DNA from: Pteria penguin
Lineage: Eukaryota > Mollusca > Bivalvia > Pterioida > Pteriidae
DNA length: 64,000 bases
Direction: 5' to 3'
Assembly: GCA_035048485.1 (NCBI GenBank)
Contig: CM068584.1
Span: forward strand, 54,561,739-54,625,738
Numbering within the stretch: position 1 is the stretch's first letter; every line of letters begins with the position of its first letter. Both the position numbers and the translations under genes were made by a program. The notes beneath the pieces were generated by a model. That model ran no database searches. It was not told the origin of the DNA and saw nothing but the letters and a program-made list of their open reading frames with translations. This document shows, in pieces, positions 45,792 through 58,207 of this stretch.

Positions 45792-46073
45792 CCCGCTACG
45801 CAAGAATAATGTGCTATATTTATACAGCTTTGTGAAACATCCATATTGATGGAATGTGGAGTTTCATTTTTTCTCTGACTTCTATGACATCTTGCTGAAA
45901 TAAGCACGATTCCAGGTGTGTAATCTTTATAGAGCTTTACCCTCTCGAAATAGCTTTCGCTGAAATATTTATATCCTTGCTGCTTAGACTTCAGCGATTT
46001 CTCGACATTTTTTTTTTAATTTCTCGGATAAATCATGAGGTGAGCCAGTTAACAAAGCGTGTTTTCTATTCAT
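45792..46073 (-). pseudogene. YqaJ gene exon 1 (N-terminus and first half of SWIM)
   Basis: From the ATG at 46071-46073 it reads MNRKHALLTGSPHDLSEKLK. A frameshift at the A-run near 46010-46020 follows. The other frame continues for about 75 codons with KYFSESYFERVKLY, PGIVLISARCHRSQRKN and INIAHYSCVAG, ending at the donor GCGGG/GTAAGTT. SCVAG plus GWCSH across the splice forms a SWIM-type C...C.H finger. The start lies 58 bp inside the right TIR end. Confidence 0.75.
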
Positions 46074-46119
46074 TTTTATGACGATGCTGTATTGTTTACG
46101 TCCGACATTGCAGTGTTGC

Positions 46120-46131
46120 GGGGATAGGTCA
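46120..46131 (-). repeat. Right terminal inverted repeat of ISL2EU element
   Basis: GGGGATAGGTCA, the reverse complement of the left end, followed by AT. Confidence 0.88.
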
Positions 46132-46133
46132 AT

Positions 46134-47025
46134 TATATCTTCTTTCTTCAAAACGAATTAAGATAGAATTTCCGTAATGTATTATAGTAAGGAAAACAAA
46201 ATTCACAAAACACAAATGCCCCGGGGGCAACAAAGTATAAAAAAGCTTTTCTTAGCTCCAAGGTCACGGTCAATCATCGCTAGTCATCATCGGGCAACGC
46301 GGTCAACTACCGACTATTTCTCTCGTCCTCTTTTTGCTTCCTCTTCTCGCTTCTTTCTTCCCCCCCCCCCCCCCTCACGATCACCAGAAAATCTGAACCA
46401 GTCTTTTGCCATACTACTAATCTCCTGGTCTATTGAACCAGCGCACAGTCGGTTTCTTCGCACTGCTCCTAAAAATAATTAAATGTATATAATTTATACC
46501 CTTTAGAGTTATTTTAAATGTAAATATTTGTGTAACCAAAACTCTAAGGTTGAGTGAGTTACAGCTACATACATTTCTTTGTACATCATGCATATACAAA
46601 CAAGAGTTATCAGAACAACAAAGCTTGCATACAGCAACCATGTTTAAGTAGCAACCATCAATGAGTGGATATGAAAAGTGGGTCAAAAGTTCAAAAACAA
46701 CAGGTCAACAAATAGGTATAGTGTGAAGGGTGTTGTAACATATAAGAAACATAATTGCCCTATTTCTACAGGTTCAAACGTTATGGCCCAGGTCAAAGGT
46801 GTTTTTTTTTCAAAAGAACACCAAATGTCAAGGTCAGGAGGCAAGATTGGAAGAGGAAAGGTCTTGTGCCAAGTAAAACACATATGAAATATTAAAATTA
46901 AAGCTCTATGTTTACCGATTCAAAAGTTAAGGACAAAGTTTACAAATGGAACATAATAACGAACGACAACTTCTTAATGAACTACTCTTCAAGGTCATCA
47001 ATTAACATTGTCAAAGGTCAAGCTC
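46134..47025. other. No gene; poly-C run at 46360
   Basis: A 15-base C run at 46360-46374. AAGGTCA-type motifs recur at 46780-47020. No coding region. Confidence 0.45.
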
Positions 47026-47039
47026 ACATGTGGAATATG

Positions 47040-47309
47040 ATTGATTGATTATTGTTTTACGTCACACCACGAATATTTCACGTATATGGTGACGGCATCT
47101 GCCTGATGCGGGGCATATAAATTTTGACCTTTGCAACGGACCCACCCGAAGCAGTGAGGGATCTTTAACGTGCCGTGCATACCACGACACGGGGCCTCGG
47201 TTTTTACTGTCTCATCCGAAAGACATGACACCGGCATGACCAGAACGGGAATCGAACCCCGGCCTCCCGATCAGGAGTCCGACGCGATACCACTAGGCCA
47301 CGCCGGCTT
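47040..47309 (-). repeat. tRNA-derived SINE, family B, full length with TSD
   Basis: tRNA head at the right end (GGCCTAGTGGTATCGC, B box GGGTTCGATTCCC), tail at the left (GTGAAATATTCGTGGTGTGA). The 14-bp direct repeat ACATGTGGAATATG flanks it (47026-47039 and 47310-47323), the longest duplication in the window, so it is probably young. Confidence 0.95.
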
Positions 47310-47323
47310 ACATGTGGAATATG

Positions 47324-49500
47324 TAAAATGGTAGGCTTTCCGAGGGATGCTAGCTAGGTATATTAATTTTTGTTAAATAATAATGTGGTAGAGTTTTCCT
47401 TACTTATTACGACCTCTTAACCACAGTGAGGAAAAGGCAAGCTTGTTGCCTTTTCCCATCCAGTTGATACTGCAGGCGAGTTGGTTGGTAAACATAAAGG
47501 CCATCAATCGTCTGTCATTTTTACGTTTTCATCTCCTATTGTACTTAGGGCCTTAACCTAAAATTTGACAATGAAAAATACAGGTAAACAAGAATAAAAA
47601 ATTATAACAATAATTATTATTGTATCTCGCCATTTACCATTCAAAAGTTTTGACCAAGGTTAAAATTGACAATAGACAAACAGATTAATGGATAAATAGA
47701 AAGATCAATAGAATGAAAACAAAATACTACTAATCTTCAATCTTCTTATGTATATAACATCATGTTTGGTACAATACATATAAACAGATGAATGAAAATA
47801 ATGATAAAGCTCTTCTATTACAGAAATCCTCAGCTTTTGTATTATCAAATGAATAAGAAAATGTGAAACAGAATTAAGGGGGTAGTCTTGTGACATTCAA
47901 GAACCCTACCATTTTGTCGTTAGGAAAGTTCATTTAATAGTGAAACGATATGTCATGGGGATTTAAGGAACAGAGGACCATATTTCTGCAGTATTAATTA
48001 GGCATTAAACAGAAGCATGAGAGAAGAATGCAAAGCCCTTCATAAAGCATTTCTGTTCATAAATGGATAGATGTATTTTGACTAAAATACCCTGTAATTT
48101 GTTCCTATGACCTTGTATTTGAATGCCATTAATGATTGGAAGTAACATTGCTAAATATAACAAGATGTGTTTGTAAAACACCCCGTCGGCAGCAATTTTT
48201 GAAAGGTAAAACATTTCTTAGAATGTTCATATCTCCAAAGCATTGCTAATTTTACTATGTACTAGTTTTCAAGGTCAAAGTCAAAAGATAATTTTGAATC
48301 AATGAATAAATAGGTATATCTTAGATGTACATCTATACTAATAATTACTTTCCTAGTGCCATCAACATTAGTCAGGATTCATGAATACTTCAAGTTTCGT
48401 CAAAATCCTTTCAGGGGTTCTCAGGAAAAAGTTGAAAAAGTGCAAAAAATTATTAGCCCTCCCCTTCTTCTAAAAGTCTTAAAATTAATTGAAAAATAAA
48501 AGAGATATTGAAATAATTTTTGTGCAGTAGTATTCCTTACCATAAAAATGATTGAAAGAAAACAAAAAATCAAAAGCATAGATATTAATTAAAGGGAAAA
48601 AATAAACCTTTTCTGCATTAAAATAACACCTTTTTCACACTTCCCCCTAGATCATCCCTATGCATTCGGTTTTCTCTGTATGCAGTTTGTCAAAGGAGGG
48701 TAACCTCCATGACCTACCTTTGCCTGTAGTAGCGCCACCTGTTGGTAGATTTGGACAAAAAATATCAACACTTGGAGGGACCGTGAGTACTTCATGCCTA
48801 ACAAATTTCATCAAATTCCCTTCAGCGCTTCTGAAGAAGTCGAAAATGTGAAAAAGTTAACGGACGAAGCGGTATGATAATAGCTCACTTGACCCATTAG
48901 CTCAGGTGAGCTAAAACATCGTCAAAACTCCTTCAACGAAAGGAGTAAGGGGTAACTTACGCTTAACATCTCATGAGACTACATCCTTGAGAAACTGAAA
49001 ATTAAAGAAATTCAAAATGCTCTGGTATTAGTCTATCTAAGAATCAGGCAATTTCATCGAAAATTGAAATAGGCACATTTTTTCTCCCATGGTGCATGAT
49101 TTTCATACGGACATGTACCTTAGAAAACATGTTAAATTTTCTTGCATTGTTTAGCACGTTGAAGATATAAATTGCATGGAATTAATGTTAAGAAAACGCT
49201 ATTTTTCTTAAGAGTTATCTGCCCTTCTTTTACAATTTACTATACTATCACATGGATTCATTTCTCATTTGCGCAAACTTCAAATTGAAAATTGAAAAGA
49301 GGATGTGTTTGAAATACAAAATTGCCCCCAGCAGTAACAAAGTCCAAATAAGGCAAAGTTTGCAATGTTCTATATTTTGAGCATTGACTTTGAATATGCA
49401 TATAAAGTATAAAAGGCAAATGGTAATAAATTTATTGGATTTTGTGAATAGCTGGACGGAATTACGGACGATCCAAATCCTACATGCCCGAACCTTTCCG
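47324..49500. other. No supported gene
   Basis: AT-rich, with recurring AAGGTCA or CAAAGGT motifs and short frames only. Confidence 0.45.
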
Positions 49501-49777
49501 GCCGGGGACATAAATATTTTTTATACATGTATCATGGACAGGGTATAGTTTATTTCATTAAAAACATTCATGTGTATTTTCATCCCTTGATTCACCTACT
49601 GCCTGATTCTAGTACTAGTACTAGTACTTTACAAATTATTTTTTTTTCATAATCCATGCATTCGCCTGGCTGATATAAGGAGCCTCTGAATTTTTTACGG
49701 AACCCTTGTCCTTCTCATTATCATTCTACGGCTCCGCGGAGTACAAATGTCTGAAAATTTTCTGTCCAGTGCCTCCT

Positions 49778-50870
49778 TTATTTTTCGGAATTCCTCCGAA
49801 TCTTATGAATAAGGATGATAAATGAATCCATCATCTCCCTCCTCATCAGAGCTCCTGTAGCTGACAACTTTGCTTTCTTTTTTCCCGGTGGACCCTTTGG
49901 ACTTCTGGACAATGGCCTGGACTCTCCTAGCCTTTTAAAAAGAGTATACATTTGTGCTTGATTCCTGTTTCGGCGGGAGCCTACCAGTTTTCCTGATTCG
50001 TAGAATTCTGAGAGACCAACAATTCCTACGAATGTGACCTTTCTTTCCACAATGAAAACATTTCATGTCTGCATGTTTACCACGCCAAGCCTGGGGATTT
50101 TGTCCTTCATTTGTCTTTTGTACATCATGAATTTGTTTTAAGCGACAACGATTTATAGTGTGGTTAGTTCGATTACAAATAGCACATCGCTTACGGGGCC
50201 TATAATGGTCAACTTCCATCGGCGTCTCGCCATTCTCATGCAGAAGATTGTGTGAGCTATAGATGGAGCTACCTGTCCTAAGACTAACACGTTTCCGAAA
50301 TGATAATTCAGTTATAGCGGTAGAGATTGCTCTCTGAAAATTGACGGGATTTTCCCGCATTACTTTGATCTTTAAGTAATCGCAAGCCAAACCATCTATA
50401 AAGAAATTCACTGTTTCTGAATTTCTGCTGTATTTAAATTATCAAAAGCTTGGTCTGCTAATTTTGACAATCTATGCGCGTACAGCGATACTTTTTCATC
50501 TCGTTTTTGCTTTACTCTTTGTAGTAAGGACAGCGCGTGCTGTCGATCCGTTACGAGCGCGAACCTTATTGATAACTCTTGTCTTAACTTGATTCCAATT
50601 AAATCCGGGGTGATCATCGTATAATCGTTCAATAAAGTCTAACGGCATCGTTACTCGTTCTGTAAGCAATTTCTTTTATCTCATCTTCTCTTAAACCATT
50701 TAATTTAGCACATTTCTCAATACTCTTAATCCATCTATCAAACTGATCTGGTTTTGTTCCATCAAAAGATGGGACATCTAATTTTACCCCTTTGTTAAAA
50801 TCCCTCTTAATCTATCAACTTGCCTACCTAACCCTTCAAAAAGTAAAGGGACATCAATAGTTTCAGCCAT
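49778..50870 (-). pseudogene. Gag of an LTR retrotransposon, broken
   Basis: From the ATG at 50868-50870: MAETIDVPLLFEGLGRQVDR, then a frameshift near 50795, then DVPSFDGTKPDQFDRWIKSI and KCAKLNGLRED in the next frame. From 50632 it reads LIGIKLRQELSIRFALVTDR and VKQKRDEKVSLYAHRLSKLA, a capsid region. From 50411 two zinc knuckles follow: CAICNRTNHTINRC and CFHCGKKGHIRRNC, both C-X2-C-X4-H-X4-C. The Ser/Pro/Lys-rich tail ends at 49778. Several frame changes. No protease or RT is found downstream, so pol is lost. Confidence 0.8.
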
Positions 50871-51009
50871 GACGATATTAGAAAAGCAAACATCAGACTT
50901 ACCGACAGAGAATGATGGTTAAAATCCAAATCCAGTCTACGGCAACCAAATCACAAACAGTTGTAGGGTAGTACTTCGCGTTGGGTGGTGTTTGTTTGAT
51001 TCACCAGGG

Positions 51010-51648
51010 TGCGTTGTGTTATGCGACAAAATTATAAGTCAGTAAGAAAGTTAATACTTTTAATAAAATCTCTACAGCAACATACAAGATGGCAAGTTGG
51101 CTTCGTGCGACGTAGAAAAGGAGGAGGCCCGGCAGTTACGATGATCACAATGTTATGTTACACAATATAGTTCTTTCCAAGTTCTTTCTGAATCAAATAG
51201 ATCTGAAGTCTCTAAAGTAATTCTAAGGTCTTAAGTCTATCAAGTATTTCCGAGGTCTGAATTCTATTAAGTATTTCCGAGGTCTAACTTATTAAACTCC
51301 CCAATCTCTTTTATATATTGAAACACTATCCAGTTCCTCAAGGAAATAGAATAGCCATAAATTGACCAGTCCAATTATGATAATTATACTAATTGACCAC
51401 GTACCCCACGAAGCCATTAATTCACAAATTTCTAAGACTTTAAGATAAACAAGCAAGATAGATTAGCCATTAACTGACCAATTCAAGTATGATAATTAAG
51501 TCTTTAAGATAAACAAGCGTGAACTTTAGTGTCTTTAATTGAGTCATTCACAGGAAATATCGTCCAAGGTATAATGTTCCTTGGTGGATCCATTGGTGGT
51601 GTTTCTCAAAAACAATTTGTAGGTAGCGTGGTATGCCGCTACCTTACA
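51010..51648 (-). repeat. 5' LTR of the gag-bearing element
   Basis: On the minus strand it starts TGTAAGGTAGCGGCATACCA and ends AACACAACGCA (TG...CA). CCCTGGTGAATCAAAC follows, a primer-binding-site candidate (TGGTGAATCAAAC), about 140 bp before the gag ATG. The second LTR was not found. A piece of the same LTR end lies at 24092-24154. Confidence 0.7.
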
Positions 51649-51649
51649 C

Positions 51650-52629
51650 TAAACTACTTTGATATTAACTAATATCATATCGCTGTTGAAGGTTCCGTCG
51701 ATTATGTATGATCGTTTTAAAAGGAGGGAAATGAAAAGGTCATTATGCTTTACAATGAACTGAATGTTACGTACAGATGAGAGCACTAGTTTATGGAATA
51801 GAAGACGGAGTTCGGCCCACTGGAGATGCCGTTGAAAGAAATCTAACAAATGTCGAGAGCAAGGGCACTTAAGTATGGTGTGAAAAAAATACCTTACGTG
51901 TTTCAACAGACTAAACATGTACAAAAAGGAATTTTATATGTATGGCTCACAGTATAAAAGATTGTAGAATCGGCAACATGTGACATCCTAACTCAGTGCA
52001 AAATACTGTTTTAATTAAGTAGAATGTTTCATAGAACCCCACAATTCCGCTGTAAGACTAACACTGGTCAAACCTTTTAAACAATTGAAGCAAGTATAGG
52101 AAAATCTATCCTTTCTGTTCACTGTTTATCTGTTAGAATACACTAACCTTTGACCTTGCTTATTGCATACATTTATAATTTTATATTGGGCATCTGTTAT
52201 TTTGATTCAATTAAGTACTATCAGATAATACCCTCATAACAAGCGTATATACATTCGGAACATCAATACAAAATTTCCCGCTTTACTACGAAACGCGGCA
52301 GGGAAAATAATGGTATTAATGTTGGAACAAACATGCAGTTACACTTTTAATACAACATAAACAAATAGATTTGTTTTGACCTATATGAAATCTAGAAAGC
52401 ATGTTCCCATTCTCTATGGACATCAAAATACAACATAAAAGAATCAGAATAACAGGTAAAATAATGGAAATAAAGAAACAAAATGAAGGCGTCAGTCATA
52501 AAACAGAAGTTGCAGAAGGTCTGTGTATGAGAATGCAACAATCAATAGAAAACAACAGTTTCCATTTATCCAACTCCTTCTCAAAAAATAAATAAGTTAA
52601 ACAACAAATCTGAAAAAAGGGAAACTTGA
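51650..52629. other. No supported gene
   Basis: AT-rich with short frames only. Confidence 0.4.
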
Positions 52630-53043
52630 ATGCTCATCCCTCTAATCGCGATTTTGTTGGTTGATATGATGGATGAAATTCAAGCTATTTTCTCAATGAA
52701 GATATCTGGAAATGTAACGGAACCCAAACCCGGCCCGGGTGCAACCAAAGGACAAATAATGTACCAAAAGAGTAGTATTGGCGATGACTACCATTCGCAG
52801 AGTAATGTTTCTTCGTCCAGTGAAATGTCAGATACCCCTGTTGCAATTACAAACACAAAATCACCACAAAAAGAATTGTGTTCAGAGACGAGTAATGGGA
52901 CTGAACATGGATCAACATCTGTGTCTTCAATAATGACATCAGTTTTAGACACATGGTCTTTATGTACTGAATCATTGAATGTCAATGACAGAGTTGCTCA
53001 TCAGCATGATAAGATTCCTGGTAAATGTATACGTTACATTTAA
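52630..53043 (+). other. Unassigned open frame, Ser/Thr-rich
   Basis: A 137-codon frame with a hydrophobic start (MLIPLIAILLVDMMDEIQAI) followed by a Ser/Thr/Asn-rich middle (SNVSSSSEMSDTPVAITNTK) and a donor-like CCTG/GTAAATG near 53021. It could be a coding exon, but no family is recognised. The start is uncertain. Confidence 0.3.
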
Positions 53044-53437
53044 ATTATTCTATCAGAAAGTTTAGCTAACCCAGTAAAAATACAACACAATATTGAGCAT
53101 CGCTGAAGAGACATAGAATGTCGAAATGAGCATCTGGTGCACAAAATTGAAAGGTGCATATGGTCTATATTTATTATTCATAAACTAGAAATTCAATGGG
53201 TGTTTATTTGATATTATGGTGAAATAATTGTTAAGTATTGGGAGTAAAGATAATGCCTTTTTACAGTCCCCCCTCTGGAGGCACTTGCTTTTTAGGGATG
53301 TTTGGTAGACCAGATGTACAGCACCTCTAAAAAAAGATATGCCGACCATTCATCATGTAGTCATCAAACCAATGATTGCTTCATGGTGATATATATTTAC
53401 GTGGAATAGCTAAAATGATAGTTGCTTCAAGGTAAAT
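53044..53437. other. No gene seen
   Basis: AT-rich non-coding sequence. Confidence 0.4.
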
Positions 53438-53439
53438 AC

Positions 53440-53655
53440 AGTGATTGATTTGTTTTTGTTTAACGTCACTCAGTATTCCAACTTCCAGATGAGACAGTAA
53501 AACAGAGGACCAGTGTCGTGGAGTTTGTGGTACATACAAGATCCCTCACTGCTTTGGGTGGATCCTTTGTAAAGTTTAATATTTGTATGCCATGCCTCAG
53601 GCAGATGCCGTCTCCTAATACGCGCAAGCTGTGAAGTTGAACAATAATCGACCAA
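53440..53655 (+). repeat. Rearranged family B SINE
   Basis: Body segment in plus orientation (CAGATGAGACAGTAAAACAG, AGATCCCTCACTGCTTTGGG, CCTCAGGCAGATGCCGTC) is joined to a core in opposite orientation at the left (TTTTTGTTTAACGTCACTC, 53452-53470). The tRNA head is missing. Confidence 0.7.
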
Positions 53656-53744
53656 TCATAGTCCCAAACTGGTACTGGTTTTTATTGGTATGACTTTCAA
53701 TTATAAGATTTATGTACGCTATTTCTGACTGATCATGTCTCCAA

Positions 53745-55605
53745 TTATTATTATTATATGTTGTTTAACGTCGCACCGGGAATATTGCACCCATTTGGCG
53801 ACGATTACAATTCTCATATTAACATTATATAAATACAAATAACTTAAAATATTTGAAAAAAGACCAGCTTTTAATGTATATATAATATGTACAAATAAAA
53901 ATGATACTAAAATCATTTTACAAAATCATATTACACATCGATACCATGATAAGAAATATATATATATAACCACTCAATATACTATATTTTATTATACAAA
54001 TTTACTTCTTTTAAGAATTCTATTATGTTCGTTATATTAACCCTCTCAAATAGCTCTTTCATATTATCTGCAGAAAAATAATTAAATCTAATATGTGCAG
54101 TATCTGCACAATCAAGTAAAATGTGTTTTACACTAAGTAGACATCCGCAAGGGATACACTCTGGAGGAGGTTCTTCCTTTAACAGGTAAGAGTGCGTGAT
54201 CCAAGAGTGTCCAATGCGGAATCTACTAATAACAACTGCATCTTTTCGAGTCATGAAAATAATGTATTTTATTTTTAAATATTGACTTGACCTCGTGAAG
54301 CTTATCATTATTTTCACGATCCCAGGCTTCCTGAGATAAAGTATCGATATAATTTGATATTGAAATCTTAAAATCAGTATAAAGTATTTTTCCTACAACA
54401 TTTGAATTATTTAAACCATCCTTCGCTGCTTTGTCAGCTTTATCATTACCTACAAGGCCCGTATGGCCAGGCACCCAACAAAATACAATGTCAAATTTCT
54501 TAGAGATAAGAAAATCTATCTTCTCCAGTATCCTCAATATATACGGATTGTTAACATTACGATGTTTTATAGCTTGGAGACATGATAGAGAATCTGAGAA
54601 TATTATGCTTTTAGAAATTTTATTCTGTTTAACATGAACAAGTGATAGAAGTATAGCTTTTGATTCTTCTGTAAATATAGAAGCATTATTTGGTAAACGA
54701 ATTGGTAAAGATATATCTTTATCAGTTACTGCAGCAGCGGCGACTCTATCATCGACCTTAGAACCATCCGTAAAATATAATTTATGATTTGAATATGAAC
54801 ACTTGATTTCTGAAAGGAGTTGTTGATATTTAATGGAATTAGTATTTATTTTCTTGTGATCTGATAATGTGAGTATAACTGTAGGTTTTCTCATCAGCCA
54901 TGGCGGTGAAGAAGGTATTTCATAATTTGTTATATCAGATAATGTTATGCCAGCCTGTACAATATGGGGTCTAATACGTAAACCTATATTTGTAATACAG
55001 TTTTGTTTATTATTGTATAAAACTTCATGTTTAGGTTGAAATACACAGTCAAAAGCAGGATTTAATGGATTTGAATATAGTTTCGTTATGTATTGCAAGG
55101 TAAGTTTAAGTCTTCTGTCTTTTAAAGATGGTTCGCCTGCCTCAGCATATAAACTCTGCACAGGTGAGGTCCTGAAAGCACTCAGACTTTATCGTAAGCC
55201 CTGGTGATGTATGGTGTCCAGAAGCTGTAAATAAGACTTTCTGGCCGAACCATAAACAATACAACCATAGTCCAGCTTCGATCGGACCAGCGACCTATAA
55301 AGCTGAAGCAAGGTTGTACTCTCAGCACCCCATTCCGTACTAGATAAAACTTTTAAAATATCCAAGGTTTTAATACACCTAAGTTTCAAATATTTAATAT
55401 GTGGTAAAAAAGATAAACGATTATCAAATATAATTCCAAGGAACTTGACTTCTTTAACTACTTTTATTTGGTCTCCATCTAAGAAAAGCTCAGGATCATT
55501 GTGTATACGTTTCATCTGACAAAAATGTACACACGAGGTTTTATTTTTAGAAAATTTAAAACTGTTCTCTACAGACCATTTATATATATTATTTAAACAA
55601 AGGTT
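53745..55605 (-). mobile_element. 5'-truncated LINE copy C
   Basis: Minus-strand copy of the I/Nimb-like family. The 3' end at 53745-53815 has GGGTGCAATATTCCCGGTGC then GACGTTAAACAACATATAAT. The 5' end stops inside the RT at about 55605. It is the best preserved copy of the RNase H and C-terminal region. Confidence 0.88.
53982..55600 (-). pseudogene. LINE ORF2 C-terminal half (RT end, RNase H, Cys/His tail)
   Basis: Reading on the minus strand: the RT end and thumb-like region 55600-55189 (KFLGIIFDNRLSFLPHIKYL, STEWGAESTTLLQLYRSL). After a frame change, 55161-54226 is intact with RNase H: YFTDGSKVDDRVAAAAVTD (Asp), FTEESKAILL (Glu), IFSDSLSCLQAI (Asp) and CWVPGHTGLVGNDKADKAAK (His and Asp). 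All four catalytic positions are present. After another frame change, 54317-53982 ends with CIPCGCLLSVKHILLDCADT and a TAA. Two frame breaks. ORF1, endonuclease and most of RT are absent. Confidence 0.88.
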
Positions 55606-56900
55606 TGAAGTTGTCGGGTATCGTCGTTTTCATTGTTAAAGTGTTTGTTTCCATTTTTTATGTTAGTGAAAATACTTACGAATGAAAGATGCTAAAAATA
55701 AGGGTTTTTTCAGGTTTGTTTCACATGTTATTTTATTGTTAAATGTATTTACAAGCAAGGAATGCTTAAAATGACTTTTGTTTCAATTTGTTTTAGATTT
55801 AATAAAGTGGAATAGTGTTCTGTTTCCCTGTAATAATTATAAGATTAACGAAAAGTGATAAATTCTAAATTGTACAATGTCCAAAATTTTGAAACTGATT
55901 AATGCTTTGTATACAGAAACTGTAGCGTTAAATGGGTCGAAACATTACATAAACATATGTCTTGGTGTACTAATTATAACAGAAATGGGTTTTTATGTTC
56001 ACATTTTAAATAACATATTACACATACCACATACTAAAAATTTCTGAGTCCATTTTCTCGAAAAGTGCAAAAATGTAGTGAGAACACTACAAGAATGAGT
56101 GCGCGTTTGGGTGATATCAATGCCTTAAAACTAAAAGAAGCAATGTCGTTTGCTAATGTAATGGGTGCATGAATCCGACTGAACAAAGGAACCCACAGAA
56201 AGGATTCGAGTCCCAGACTCCGAGTAAGAAGAGGACCCCATAAAAAGGATTCCAGTCCCAGAATCCTATTGAGCAGAGGATTAGAAGTACAATTTACTAA
56301 TCAAAGTACTGAAAGTACTGAGAGACGGGGTCAAAAGCTGCATTAATGGTGCATTTGATGTTCTGTTTATGCAAGAAGACCCCAAACCTTCAAGTTTGGA
56401 CAGACGTGTCAGGATTTGATGTTTGAACTTGCATACAACATGTCTGTACTTCTGTACTCATTTATGAAGTAGAAGAAATGTTCAAAATCTTAATTTTTCA
56501 TTTAATGTTCATTCCTTTAGAATGGAAAGCGACGTTAAAAAAGTGGCTAGTTCTTTTTAATATCTACGACTGCATGACTATAATACTGACATTCTTGTGC
56601 ACTTTTCTCTTGAACTGTTGATGGCTCAATCACATTTTGTCATTGTCATGTAAATCATGATATACTATGATAGTAAAGTAATAAAAGGAAATACAGATAA
56701 AAGTACAATCTCCAAAGCAGAGTTACGGTCCTTACACTCCCTTTAATCTCTGCCAACTACTGTAGTAGTCCCTAGTCAAAAGGCAGAAAATATATGTTTT
56801 GCGTGTTTTGGGAAAAAAATGTTATCTTATTCAAGTTATCGGGGCAAACATTAGACAATGAGGTGCAAATGACAGTGTTATTGACAAACTGTATTACATA
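55606..56900. other. No supported gene
   Basis: AT-rich. A short near-duplicate (CAGAAAGGATTCGAGTCCCA and ATAAAAAGGATTCCAGTCCC) occurs at about 56195 and 56240. No protein motif. Confidence 0.4.
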
Positions 56901-57080
56901 AACACTGTGTATTGCAAATTTTCGGCCTCACGACCTTTATCAAGTAATTTTTCAGATGACAAATGAAGCTTATGTATCTTTGAGACGTAAACATGGATTT
57001 TACTTAGCTTTGTATTTGTCATCTGAAAAATTGCTTGATAAAGGTCGTGAGGCCGAAAATTTGCAATACACACTGTTTGT
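56901..57080. repeat. Long inverted repeat (hairpin)
   Basis: Arm one, 56901-56966 (GTGTATTGCAAATTTTCGGC, CTCACGACCTTTATCAAG, TTTTTCAGATGACAAAT), is nearly the reverse complement of 57012-57080. The loop is about 45 bp. Arms of about 62 bp differ at only a few positions. The reading frame across it is a by-product of the repeat. Confidence 0.9.
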
Positions 57081-58207
57081 GTTCTTTTACATTTTATGTA
57101 CCGGGCTTCCCTTTGGAGGACTTCTTCGAATCTGTATTACACAAGTTCGCTGATTTGTACGCCGAGAAAATATAGTGCGGTATAAATTCGGGGTTTATTT
57201 CTTGTAGAAGCCCGAGTAAATCTCAATGTAACATGGTAAATGCTTTAAATTTAACTAATAAAGCCAAATAAAATGTAATGATCAGAATTAACTATAAATA
57301 TGTACATTCATAGTTAAACGAAGCTGATTAAATGGTAATGTTATAATTTGGAATAAAGGTTTCATACTCATAAAAATAGTTATAAGCAACAGGCCAATAT
57401 AAACAAGTTATCCGTTTTTTTAAAGAGTGGAACAATATCAGAATGATATGAAAACTTTAATATTCTACTGGTAAATTTGAATGGTCGTGAAACCAAATGC
57501 CTTAAATGTCTTAAAGACATCGATAAACAAGCAAATTCAGAGAATTGTGGTTCCCCGCTTTCGGTGTTCTATCAGTAATGGTGCAATGATCTGTGACACA
57601 TTGTCATGGCTGTGCATGCATAATATGTTAACTATACAGACAAATTCATGTCATAGACAAGGTTTTGCAATGTTCTTAAAGCATTGTAAGAAACCATGGG
57701 GCATTTTCCAGAAATTTCATTTTTAATTTCATTGATACCTCTGAAATTTTGAATTTCATTTGTAATATGGAATATAGCATGTATACGCACAGAGTAGCGC
57801 ATCAATAGATAATTTTTCAAATATCAATATAACTATTTTTTCTAAGATTATACCATTATAAGCTATATATTTTTAGAATCGAAAGATCCTTTTTACCAAA
57901 ATATCAAATAATTTTTTTTTTCAATTTTTACCACATATATCGAAATAAAATCTTGTTTTCTTTTGTGTATAACTAGTTTTCTGTAGTATTCTTTACTTAG
58001 ATGTACCGGGAAAAAGATATCCAGGATAAAATGATAATTTTCTAAGTTCAGAGGGTGTAACAGTTTTAGGTTGCGGACCGATATCTAATGATCTTTCTGC
58101 GTCTGATCTAATATGATAAAGGGGCTAAACCGGTTTTGTCCGAAATCTCTTGTCCGAAACCTCTCCCGTCCGAACACGTTTTTGTCCGAAAATCTCCATC
58201 AACCTAG
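57081..58207. other. No supported gene
   Basis: AT-rich. Short frames only. Confidence 0.4.

Larger units (their letters stand above)
42710..46131. mobile_element. ISL2EU-type DNA transposon with YqaJ nuclease, ends intact
   Basis: The 12-bp terminal inverted repeat TGACCTATCCCC occurs at 42710-42721 and in reverse at 46120-46131. The flanking AT on both sides (42708-42709 and 46132-46133) is a 2-bp target duplication. The 3422-bp interior codes for two proteins known together in ISL2EU elements: a THAP/DDE transposase (plus strand) and a SWIM/YqaJ exonuclease (minus strand). Exons of the two genes interleave. Both are frame-broken, so the copy is not active. Confidence 0.88.

Noticed and set aside
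56956..57153. 65-codon reading frame
   Set aside because: It lies across the inverted repeat; the similarity of its ends is due to the hairpin, not to protein coding.
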